From positions 124,001-188,000 of the forward strand of contig NZ_JAEUGD010000043.1 in assembly GCF_016775155.1 (NCBI RefSeq): DNA of 64,000 nucleotides. The letters are read 5' to 3'. Positions within the stretch are counted from its first letter, which is position 1, and every line of letters starts with the position of its first letter. The notes beneath the pieces were generated by a model that ran no database searches, was not told the DNA's origin, and was given only the letters and a program-made list of their open reading frames with translations. The position numbers and the translations under genes were made by a program. Positions 9,202 through 16,411 of this stretch are shown here, one piece after another. The DNA is from Fulvivirga marina (lineage in GTDB: Bacteria > Bacteroidota > Bacteroidia > Cytophagales > Cyclobacteriaceae).

Positions 9202-9615
9202 ATGAAAAAAAGTTGGATAATAGTATTAGGAGTGATTTTTGTGCTCTTGGTTGTTTTTCATTTCATGTTTTCTAGAAAAATATTGACAAGGGCTCCGTTT
9301 TCTTTAAGAACTCCAAATGAACTCCGGTGTTGGGAGCAAAAGCAGGCTAGAGGTACGTTGTTTAATGGGGTAATAGTTTCCAAATACAGAGATGAGAGAA
9401 ATCATAATCATAAAACCATTGAAGTTAATGACCCGCAAGGCATAATTAAAAGCACTATTTTTGTAGCGGAGAAAACAAGAGCATATGAGGATATACATGA
9501 AGGGGATTCTCTTTTCAAACCAGTAGGAGAACTTGAAATGACAATAGTTCGAAATGGAAATAGCCAAGTAAAAGTGTTGGAATACGGTTGTAAGGAAGAT
9601 GCGGTCGGTGATTGA
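9202..9615 (+). CDS. Membrane-anchored small protein, possible orphan immunity protein
   Basis: 137 residues with one N-terminal hydrophobic segment (about 5-25) and a hydrophilic, probably periplasmic, beta-rich remainder. No family is recognised. It follows the tip remnant by only a few bases, which mirrors the toxin-tip/immunity pairing at 7902. A retained immunity gene after loss of its toxin is common in RHS loci, where it protects against siblings still carrying the old tip. That interpretation is inference from layout; the gene itself is intact. Confidence 0.5.
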   Translation: MKKSWIIVLGVIFVLLVVFHFMFSRKILTRAPFSLRTPNELRCWEQKQARGTLFNGVIVSKYRDERNHNHKTIEVNDPQGIIKSTIFVAEKTRAYEDIHEGDSLFKPVGELEMTIVRNGNSQVKVLEYGCKEDAVGD

Positions 9616-9672
9616 ATAATAGCTGCTATGAGATGACTAGTTTGGGGGTTGTTCAGAGACGTGAACAAACAA

Positions 9673-9709
9673 AAAGACCTCCAAGGTTTCGAAAACCTTG
9701 GAGGTCTTT
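9673..9709. terminator. Bidirectional intrinsic terminator, 17-bp perfect stem
   Basis: AAAGACCTCCAAGGTTT, loop CGA, then the exact reverse complement, so it ends in T on the plus strand and also on the minus strand. It separates the plus-strand accessory genes from minus-strand rng. Confidence 0.85.
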
Positions 9710-9715
9710 AATGCT

Positions 9716-11275
9716 TTATAGCTCTCCAACATCAATCTCCTCTCCAAACTTGTTGAGGAACTTGTATTCCGTAATGGCCAGTGAAGAGTCCTGTACCATT
9801 TTAACCCATTTGAAATATTTCATAAACCACTTCAGCCTTCTCGACATGGTGCCTTTAGTGAAGTAGGCGTATATGAAAGGGTGTACCACTACAGTTATAT
9901 CCTTATCATTCTGCTTCGTCATCAGGTAATCTACCGACCTTTCTATAAGGTCTGAAACCAGGATAGAAGCGCTGATTTTGCCAGTTCCCTGGCAGGTAGG
10001 ACAAACTTCCTTAGTGGTAATGTTCATCTCAGGCCTTACCCTTTGGCGGGTAATCTGCATCAGGCCGAATTTAGATAAGGGCAGTACAGTGAATTTAGAT
10101 CTGTCTGCTGCCATTTCTTCTTTGATGACCTTGTAGATCATCTTCTTATTTTCGGCCTTCTTCATGTCAATGAAGTCGACTACAATTATTCCGCCCATAT
10201 CACGCAACCTAAGCTGGCGTGCTATTTCTTTGGCAGCCTCAATGTTAACCGACAGAGCGGTGGCTTCCTGGTCTTCTTCACGGTTAGACTTGTTGCCACT
10301 GTTTACATCGATTACGTGAAGGGCTTCTGTATGCTCTATAATCAGATAACCCCCACCTTTAAGGCTTACGGACTGCCCGAAGGCTGATTTAATTTGCTTT
10401 TCAATGCCAAAATTTTCAAAGATCTTGGCTTTTCCGTTGTAAAGCTTAACGATCTTTTCCTTATCCGGGGCGATGGTCTTAATATAAGTCCTTACTTCAT
10501 CATATATATCTTTATCATCGATATGGATGTTGTCAAATGACTCATTAAGAACATCTCTTAGAATAGATGAGGCTTTGCTCATCTCTCCGATTACTTTTTC
10601 CCTTGGTTTGGCTGTTTTAAGTGTTTTTACACCCTGATGCCATATGTCGAGAAGATGACGAAGGTCTGAATCCAGTTCCCGTACATCTTTACCCTGAGCT
10701 ACTGTTCTTATAATTACGCCGAAATTCTCAGGTTTAATTGATGACACCAGTCTTACGAGTCTCTTTCGCTCGTCGCTGCTGCTTATCTTCTTAGAGACAT
10801 TTACTGTGTTCGAAAAAGGAACAAGCACTAAATATCTGCCTGCCAGAGACAACTCGCAGGATAATCGTGGCCCTTTTGTTGATATAGGCTCTTTTACAAC
10901 CTGTACTAGTATTTGTTGATTCCTGGAAAGTACGTTGGTTATCTTTCCATGTTTATCTATGTCTGGCTTTAAGCCAAATTTTTCCAGTTTACTGGAGGTA
11001 TTTTTTTTTGAAAGCGCACGCTTCGTAAAATCCTGAAGCGAACTGAACTTAGGTCCTAAATCGAGATAATGCAGAAAGGCATCTTTCTCATAACCTATAT
11101 CAATAAACGCTGCGTTGAGACCCTGAACCACTTTTCGGACAGTGCCCAGGTATATATCTCCAACTGTAAACTGGTTACCATCTTCGTCATGATGGAACTC
11201 AACAAGACTTTTATCCTTTAATAGGGCTATACGACATCCGTTCTGAGTTGAATTAATTATTAATTCGTTACTCAA
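9716..11275 (-). CDS. rng: Ribonuclease G (RNase E/G family)
   Basis: 519 residues, the usual size for RNase G without the long RNase E C-terminus. It is a single-strand-specific endoribonuclease for rRNA maturation and mRNA turnover. An N-terminal S1 RNA-binding domain starts at ~35 (VGDIYLGTVRKVVQGLNAAF). The catalytic region carries both metal-binding aspartates: HVIDVNSGN at ~317 and VVDFIDM at ~363. The zinc-link motif CPTCQGTG lies near 422. The tiny gene at 11364-11453 lies just upstream on the same strand. Product and family are clear. Confidence 0.95.
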   Translation of the reverse strand: MSNELIINSTQNGCRIALLKDKSLVEFHHDEDGNQFTVGDIYLGTVRKVVQGLNAAFIDIGYEKDAFLHYLDLGPKFSSLQDFTKRALSKKNTSSKLEKFGLKPDIDKHGKITNVLSRNQQILVQVVKEPISTKGPRLSCELSLAGRYLVLVPFSNTVNVSKKISSSDERKRLVRLVSSIKPENFGVIIRTVAQGKDVRELDSDLRHLLDIWHQGVKTLKTAKPREKVIGEMSKASSILRDVLNESFDNIHIDDKDIYDEVRTYIKTIAPDKEKIVKLYNGKAKIFENFGIEKQIKSAFGQSVSLKGGGYLIIEHTEALHVIDVNSGNKSNREEDQEATALSVNIEAAKEIARQLRLRDMGGIIVVDFIDMKKAENKKMIYKVIKEEMAADRSKFTVLPLSKFGLMQITRQRVRPEMNITTKEVCPTCQGTGKISASILVSDLIERSVDYLMTKQNDKDITVVVHPFIYAYFTKGTMSRRLKWFMKYFKWVKMVQDSSLAITEYKFLNKFGEEIDVGEL

Positions 11276-11363
11276 AATGTATGTAATTTGAGATTAAAAT
11301 TTAGTTTAAAAAAGATGTTGTATAGACGCATAGTCCCGGGGAAACCGGGACCATGATCAAGAA

Positions 11364-11453
11364 TTACTTCTTCTTATGTCTGTTTTTTCTCAATCTTTTC
11401 TTTCTCTTGTGAGTAGCGATCTTATGTCTTTTTCTTTTTTTACCGCAAGGCAT
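11364..11453 (-). CDS. AURKAIP1/COX24-type small basic ribosomal-associated protein
   Basis: A 29-residue protein, beginning MPCGKKRKRHK and ending RLRKNRHKKK, about two-thirds Lys/Arg/His. This is the compact form of the AURKAIP1/COX24 (DUF1713) family seen in Bacteroidota. Its eukaryotic relative is the mitochondrial small-subunit protein mS38. It probably binds rRNA as a small ribosomal protein. It is too short for most ORF cut-offs. ATG start (minus strand, 11453) and stop at 11364 are both clear. It sits ~90 bp upstream of rng on the same strand, which suggests a shared RNA/ribosome-linked transcription unit. Confidence 0.85.
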   Translation of the reverse strand: MPCGKKRKRHKIATHKRKKRLRKNRHKKK

Positions 11454-11505
11454 ACTTTTAAATTTTTTGCTCCCGACTCGTCGGGATAGTTAAACAATTT
11501 TTTAT

Positions 11506-12339
11506 TTATTCAATTTCTTCCAGATAAGAATCCACGGTAGCTTGTACTTGTGGATCGTCATCCAGCTCTTTTACTTTTATAAATTGCTCTTTGGCTTTGT
11601 CTTTTTGGCCGGTCTCCATATAGCTAACACCTAAAAAGAAACGGGCCTGAGTATTTTCCGGGTATAACTCCACTAATTTACTGTAGCGTTCTATGGCTTT
11701 GTCATACTGGTTAGATTGCATGGACAAAGCGCCCATATTGAATAGGGCCTTTTCATTTTCTGGATCCTGCTTTAAAATATCTCTCAACATCATAATACCC
11801 TGCATAGGGTTTGATGTAGACAGGTAAGTCATAGCCAGGTTATTTTTGATGTCCAGCCTGTTTGGCGACTCCTTCAATACTTTTTCATAATACTCCCTTG
11901 CCTTTTTTCCCATTTCAGCTCTTTTGCCGGCATCCATTGCAAAGCTAAATGCTTCATAATAGGTGTCTCCGGCACGCTGCAAGTTTTCCACATTAGGAAT
12001 ATTTTGAGCAATGATTTCAACGAACTTAGCTGCGCTATCATATTTACTTACACTTAGATACAGCTTTGCTAAAGAGTCCGCAAAGATAATACTTTTTTCA
12101 ATATTTTTACTAGCGGTAAGTTTTTCCTTTAAAATTTTGATGTTTTCTTGGGAATTTTCCGATAGCTCCAGATCATGTGTATTGGTCGGCAAAGGAGTGT
12201 CTGGAGGTTTAGTTTCAGCCGGTTCCTGAGTAGATGAAAGCCCGTCAGAATCGTTGTCAACAACGACTTTAGGGAGACTAAAAATAAGCAGCACCAGCAG
12301 TGCTGCACTTGCTATTAATATTATCCTTGTCTTTAGCAT
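11506..12339 (-). CDS. Membrane-anchored TPR protein
   Basis: 277 residues. One N-terminal transmembrane segment (about 5-23) is followed by a low-complexity proline/threonine linker (to ~60) and about four or five tetratricopeptide repeats from ~90 to 265 (for example ALFNMGALSMQSNQYDKAIERYSKLVELYP). TPR domains are protein-interaction scaffolds, so the protein probably assembles partners at the membrane. The partner is not identifiable here. It lies between the small ribosomal-type gene and the HU gene, all on the minus strand. Similar TPR proteins are frequent next to HU genes in Cytophagales; a specific role cannot be given. Confidence 0.8.
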   Translation of the reverse strand: MLKTRIILIASAALLVLLIFSLPKVVVDNDSDGLSSTQEPAETKPPDTPLPTNTHDLELSENSQENIKILKEKLTASKNIEKSIIFADSLAKLYLSVSKYDSAAKFVEIIAQNIPNVENLQRAGDTYYEAFSFAMDAGKRAEMGKKAREYYEKVLKESPNRLDIKNNLAMTYLSTSNPMQGIMMLRDILKQDPENEKALFNMGALSMQSNQYDKAIERYSKLVELYPENTQARFFLGVSYMETGQKDKAKEQFIKVKELDDDPQVQATVDSYLEEIE

Positions 12340-12404
12340 AAATTTCGATTAGAAATGCATGCAAAGTTCAAGGATAATATTAAGATTTAAAAGTAAAGGT
12401 AATA

Positions 12405-12707
12405 TTAACTATTGGCGTCCTTTACTTTATCGCTGGTCTTAATTTTCTCAATAAATACTTTTGAAGGCTTGAAGCTTGGTATATAGTGCTCATCGATTAC
12501 AATTGCCGTATTCTTAGAGATATTTCTGGCAATTTTTTTCTTGCGCTTTTTGTTTACAAAACTTCCAAAACCCCTGACGTAAATATTATTACCTTCTGCC
12601 ATTGAGTTTTTAACAATATTGAAAAATGCCTCAACAGAAACAGTTACGTCTGATTTGTCGATTCCGGTCTTCTCGGATATTTCGGATATTACTTCTGCTT
12701 TAGTCAC
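12405..12707 (-). CDS. HU/IHF-family DNA-binding protein
   Basis: 100 residues, slightly longer than classical HU (90) because of a ~10-residue polar tail. It starts with the HU helical dimerisation region (MTKAEVISEISEKTGIDKSD). The beta-arm region includes RGFGSFVNKKRKKKIARN and ends with FKPSKVF, the standard HU/IHF C-terminal strand. It bends and compacts DNA in the nucleoid. The HU-type proline at the arm tip is not obvious (KNTAIVIDEHYIPSF), so the DNA-intercalating arm diverges from the E. coli form. A consensus Bacteroidota promoter precedes it at 12761-12791. Confidence 0.92.
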   Translation of the reverse strand: MTKAEVISEISEKTGIDKSDVTVSVEAFFNIVKNSMAEGNNIYVRGFGSFVNKKRKKKIARNISKNTAIVIDEHYIPSFKPSKVFIEKIKTSDKVKDANS

Positions 12708-12760
12708 GAATAGTAGTCTTTTGATTAACGATATTTAATTACTAGGTGTATATTGGTCAG

Positions 12761-12791
12761 CAAATTTAGGCTCCATGGGGTAATATATAAA
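12761..12791 (-). promoter_or_regulatory. Bacteroidota-type promoter for the HU gene
   Basis: On the minus strand, TTTA, 19 bases, then TAAATTTG, a full match to the -7 TAnnTTTG and 3 of 4 to the -33 TTTG. It lies ~54 bases upstream of the HU start. Confidence 0.6.
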
Positions 12792-12854
12792 AATTAAATA
12801 CGCCAAAAATCTAACACCCTATTTTGTTCATTTTTCGACTAAAAAACAACTTAA

Positions 12855-13925
12855 TTGAACAACAAAAAATTCGCTAAAAAGTTAATTATGTGGTATAGTG
12901 TGCATAAACGGGAATTACCTTGGCGCAATACTGCTGATCCGTACAAAATATGGCTCTCAGAGATCATTTTGCAACAAACCCGTGTTGCTCAGGGCTTACC
13001 TTATTACAACAAATTTGTAAAACATTTTGAAAAAATTGGAGATCTCGCAGCTGCCAGCGAGCAGGAAATCCTACGTTTGTGGCAGGGGCTAGGATATTAC
13101 TCAAGGGCCAGAAACTTACATAAGTGCGCAAAAATAGTTGCGGAAAATTTGCAGGGAAACTTCCCTTTTGGGTACAAAAACTTGTTAAAACTTCCTGGAG
13201 TTGGCAAATATACAGCCGCTGCCATTGCTTCTTTTGCCTATAAGGAACCTGTAGCCGTAATTGATGGCAACGTATATAGGGTATTATCAAGAATATTTGG
13301 AATAGATGATGACATTTCAAGTGGAATCGGTCAGCGCAAGTTTGAAAAGGTAGCCAATGAGCTTATATCTGAAGAACAACCTGATGTATATAATCAGGCT
13401 ATAATGGAATTTGGGGCTACTCACTGCACTCCAAAATCACCGGCTTGTGGTGACTGTATATTTAATATGGAATGCTATGCTCGTATACATGGTCAGCAGA
13501 AGGAACTTCCTGTAAAATTGGGGAAGGTAAAGGTCAAAAGTCGTTATTTACATTATCTGGTTTTTAAAAATGGTGAAGATATGGCCATGAAGCAGCGTAA
13601 AGGCAATGATATATGGAAAGGCCTGTTTGATTACATGCTTTTTGAAGAGAGTGGGTTTAGGGACTTTGACTGGCTTGCTGGTAATAATGAATTTCTTGAC
13701 GAGCTGACACCTTATATTAAGGAGGTTAATATTAGCAAGGATTATAAACATGTGCTCACCCACCGGAAACTTTATGCTCGTTTTTTTGCTATTGATCTGG
13801 ATCAAAAAGAGGAAGTATTATCAATGATAAAACGTCAGGGACTGCGTTTTTTTTCACATGATGATATTCACGAATTACCTAAACCTGTTTTGGTTTCGCG
13901 CTATTTGAATGATACTATTTTTTAG
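12855..13925 (+). CDS. mutY: A/G-specific adenine glycosylase MutY
   Basis: 356 residues. Removes adenine mispaired with 8-oxoguanine or guanine (base-excision repair). The start is TTG: an in-frame stop lies immediately upstream, and the next ATG (codon 12) would delete helix 1 of the fold. Visible motifs are LPWR, WLSEIILQQT, the HhH region LLKLPGVGKYTAAAIASFA with the following VIDGNVYRVLSR (catalytic Asp), and the [4Fe-4S] cysteines C-x6-C-x2-C-x5-C at CTPKSPACGDCIFNMEC. The C-terminal third is a degenerate NUDIX-like domain that recognises 8-oxoG. It precedes ssb, gldE and gldD, an order found in many Bacteroidota. Confidence 0.95.
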   Translation: MNNKKFAKKLIMWYSVHKRELPWRNTADPYKIWLSEIILQQTRVAQGLPYYNKFVKHFEKIGDLAAASEQEILRLWQGLGYYSRARNLHKCAKIVAENLQGNFPFGYKNLLKLPGVGKYTAAAIASFAYKEPVAVIDGNVYRVLSRIFGIDDDISSGIGQRKFEKVANELISEEQPDVYNQAIMEFGATHCTPKSPACGDCIFNMECYARIHGQQKELPVKLGKVKVKSRYLHYLVFKNGEDMAMKQRKGNDIWKGLFDYMLFEESGFRDFDWLAGNNEFLDELTPYIKEVNISKDYKHVLTHRKLYARFFAIDLDQKEEVLSMIKRQGLRFFSHDDIHELPKPVLVSRYLNDTIF

Positions 13926-13945
13926 TTAGATTTATAAAACATTAG

Positions 13946-13953
13946 TAGCTTTG
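13946..13953 (+). promoter_or_regulatory. -7 box (TAGCTTTG) of ssb
   Basis: Exact TAnnTTTG match ~20 bases upstream of the ssb ATG, in the 48-bp gap after mutY. The -33 element is weak (TTAG at 13926). Confidence 0.5.
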
Positions 13954-13973
13954 CAAAAAAGATAAACTATAAT

Positions 13974-14417
13974 ATGTCAGGAGTTAATAAAGTAATAATT
14001 GTTGGAAGGTTGGGAAAAGACCCTGAAGTAAGGCATTTGGAGAGTGGAGCTTCTGTAGCCAATTTCCCCGTGGCTACTTCGGAAGTATATAAAGATAGGA
14101 ATACAGGAGAAAGAAGAGAGCAAACCGAGTGGCACAATGTGGTACTTTGGAGAGGCCTGGCAGATATTTCTGAAAAATATCTTAATAAAGGAGATATGGT
14201 ATACATCGAAGGTAAACTCCGTACCAGGTCTTGGGAAAAAGACGGTGTAACCAGATATACAACAGAGATTGTTGGAGATAACATGACTATGTTAACTCCT
14301 AAAGGTATGTCTGAAGGTGGCGGTAGCCCTGCTCCTTCAAGACCTCAGGAGACGGCTTCTTCACAGGCATCGGCTGATATAGCCATGGATGATGAATCTG
14401 ACGATCTTCCATTCTGA
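13974..14417 (+). CDS. ssb: Single-stranded DNA-binding protein
   Basis: 147 residues. The N-terminal OB fold (about 1-105) begins [20 protein letters not shown] and contains the SSB core [20 protein letters not shown] disordered Ser/Pro/Gln linker follows. The C-terminus is the acidic tip DDESDDLPF, which docks replication and repair partners such as RecG and PriA. It binds ssDNA as a tetramer during replication, recombination and repair. It has its own probable promoter and is followed 22 bp later by gldE, as in many Bacteroidota genomes. Confidence 0.97.
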   Translation: MSGVNKVIIVGRLGKDPEVRHLESGASVANFPVATSEVYKDRNTGERREQTEWHNVVLWRGLADISEKYLNKGDMVYIEGKLRTRSWEKDGVTRYTTEIVGDNMTMLTPKGMSEGGGSPAPSRPQETASSQASADIAMDDESDDLPF

Positions 14418-14439
14418 TTTTTAGAATAAATCCTAAGTA

Positions 14440-15792
14440 TTGGAAACAATAGACGAACCTCCAAGTCAGTATTTACTAGCGACCATTTTCAGTGAGGATT
14501 CACTGTTTTATTTAATTAGCGGCATAACACTTCTGCTGCTGCTGGTTATGTCTGCATTAATAAGCGGGTCAGAAGTAGCCTTCTTCTCGCTTACTTCAAA
14601 AGATATTGCCGAATGCAAAGAAAGCGAGGAGATGCCCGATAAGCGGATAGTTTCACTTATCAGACACCCCAAGCAGCTTTTGGCTACTATACTTATCATG
14701 AATAACTTTATTAATGTTGGTATAGTTACTTTGTCAACATTTGTAATGTGGGAGATTCTGGATGCTAAAACTACTGAAGGTAAACCTGTAATTATTCTCA
14801 CCACCATCACTACACTGGGTATTGTGTTTTTTGGTGAGATTTTGCCAAAAGTTTATGCTACACCTAATAATCTCAGGTTTGCCAGGTTAACTTCAACCAT
14901 GCTCAAATTATTGAGCACCGTTTTCAAACCTTTATCATTTTTACTAGTAAGCAGTAGTAGCGTTATTGAGCGTCGGTTTATCAAAAAAGGATATGATATC
15001 TCTGTTGAAGAGTTGCATCATGCCCTTGAGATAACCACTACCAGTGAAGAAACCACAGACGAGGAGAAAGATATTCTTAAAGGGATTGTAAACTTTGGAA
15101 CCCTCACGGTAAAGCAGGTTATGAAGTCACGAATGGACATTACAGCATTTGATGTTGAAATGGATTTTCATGACCTGATGGATAAGATCAATAAGTCAGG
15201 CTTTTCTCGTATTCCTGTTTACTCGGACACTATAGATAATATAGAAGGGATATTGTATATAAAAGACCTGTTGCCCTATGTAGATCAGGATGAGTCTTTT
15301 GACTGGCTCAGGCTATTGAGACAAGGCTTTTTTGTGCCCGAAAACAAAAAAATTGACGCCCTGCTCAAGGACTTTCAGGAGAAGCGTGTTCATATGGCCA
15401 TTGTTGTAGATGAGTACGGAGGAACCTCAGGGCTGATCACACTTGAAGATGTCATAGAGGAGATAGTGGGTGAAATAAATGATGAGTTTGACGATGAGGA
15501 TATTGCATATAGCAAACTTGATAAGTATACTTACCTTTTTGAGGGAAGAACAACGCTCAATGATTTCTGTAAGATACTGGAAATTAACCCTAATACTTTT
15601 GAAAAGATAAAAGGTGAGAGCGAGTCGCTAGGAGGTTTGTTGCTGGAGATTAATACCAAACTTCCCTCGGCGGGTGAGAAAGTTTATTTTGAGAAGTATG
15701 TTTTCACGGTAGTGGCAGTGGATAACAAGCGAATTAAAAAGGTGCGGGTCTTTATAAAGGAAAATGATGAAGATAAAGGAGATTATAACTAA
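14440..15792 (+). CDS. gldE: Gliding-motility-associated membrane protein GldE (CNNM/CBS/CorC_HlyC)
   Basis: 450 residues from a TTG start 22 bp after ssb. An N-terminal CNNM/DUF21 transmembrane domain spans about 20-190 (ALISGSEVAFFSL and LPKVYATPN are typical). A CBS pair follows at about 210-335 (VMKSRMDITAFD; VVDEYGGTSGLITLEDVIEE), and a CorC_HlyC domain closes the protein. Family members resemble metal-ion exporters. In Flavobacterium, GldE was linked to gliding through its partner GldD and multicopy suppression. The 3' end overlaps gldD by 29 bp, so the two are co-translated. Confidence 0.93.
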   Translation: METIDEPPSQYLLATIFSEDSLFYLISGITLLLLLVMSALISGSEVAFFSLTSKDIAECKESEEMPDKRIVSLIRHPKQLLATILIMNNFINVGIVTLSTFVMWEILDAKTTEGKPVIILTTITTLGIVFFGEILPKVYATPNNLRFARLTSTMLKLLSTVFKPLSFLLVSSSSVIERRFIKKGYDISVEELHHALEITTTSEETTDEEKDILKGIVNFGTLTVKQVMKSRMDITAFDVEMDFHDLMDKINKSGFSRIPVYSDTIDNIEGILYIKDLLPYVDQDESFDWLRLLRQGFFVPENKKIDALLKDFQEKRVHMAIVVDEYGGTSGLITLEDVIEEIVGEINDEFDDEDIAYSKLDKYTYLFEGRTTLNDFCKILEINPNTFEKIKGESESLGGLLLEINTKLPSAGEKVYFEKYVFTVVAVDNKRIKKVRVFIKENDEDKGDYN

Positions 15793-16378
15793 ACTATGGT
15801 TGGCTTTTTTCATAGTTTTAGTATTGTGGGGTTGTGAGTCTGATTACGCACCCAAGCCGAAAGGGTACAATCGCTTTATACTTCCTGAGCATGCATACCA
15901 ACCATTGCCCGATACTCTCCCCTATTATTTTGAGTATTCAAAGCACGCACGTTTACTAAAGGATTCATCATGGATATCAGATAAGTATTGGGTCGAGATC
16001 TACTATCCGCAGTTTAAGGCCGATATCCATATAACCTATAAAACGGTCAATAATTTGGATTCGCTTAAGGAGTATTTTGACGATGCTTATTTCCTGACAG
16101 CAAAACACCAGATTAAAGCCTCTGCTATTGATGAAGCGATTTCAAAGACACCATCGGGAAAAACGGTTGTTTATGCAGAGTTGGAAGGTGAGGTACCCAG
16201 CCAGTTTCAATTTATTTCCACAGACTCAACAGAAAACTTCCTGAGAGGTGCGCTTTATTTTAATACACAAGTACAAAATGATTCACTGCAGCCTGCTATA
16301 GAGTACGTAAAAGTGGATATAGTACATATGATGAATACCCTGAAGTGGAACAGCCTCAAGGAGAGTAGCAGAAATTAA
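15764..16378 (+). CDS. gldD: Gliding motility lipoprotein GldD
   Basis: 204 residues. An N-terminal hydrophobic segment ends in a lipobox (VLVLWGC, Cys ~24), so the protein is a lipoprotein, probably facing the periplasm or outer membrane. GldD-family features are the PKPKGYNRFILPEHAY segment after the lipobox and the IEYPQ-like segment, here VEIYYPQFKADIHITYK. GldD is needed for gliding and type IX secretion in Flavobacterium; its biochemical role is unknown. The start lies inside gldE (29-bp overlap). A start one codon later (second Met) is equally possible. Confidence 0.93.
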   Translation: MMKIKEIITKLWLAFFIVLVLWGCESDYAPKPKGYNRFILPEHAYQPLPDTLPYYFEYSKHARLLKDSSWISDKYWVEIYYPQFKADIHITYKTVNNLDSLKEYFDDAYFLTAKHQIKASAIDEAISKTPSGKTVVYAELEGEVPSQFQFISTDSTENFLRGALYFNTQVQNDSLQPAIEYVKVDIVHMMNTLKWNSLKESSRN

Positions 16379-16411
16379 CCGTAAAAGAAATTTTTTGGCT
16401 AGTTTGCAGGC

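Noticed and set aside
11333-11351. Hairpin GTCCCGG / CCGGGAC between rng and the small basic gene as a terminator
   Set aside because: No T run follows directly on either strand; it may be a leader structure of rng but nothing supports a stronger call.
11471-11486. Palindrome TCCCGAC / GTCGGGA after the TPR gene as a terminator
   Set aside because: On the minus strand an A run, not a T run, follows.
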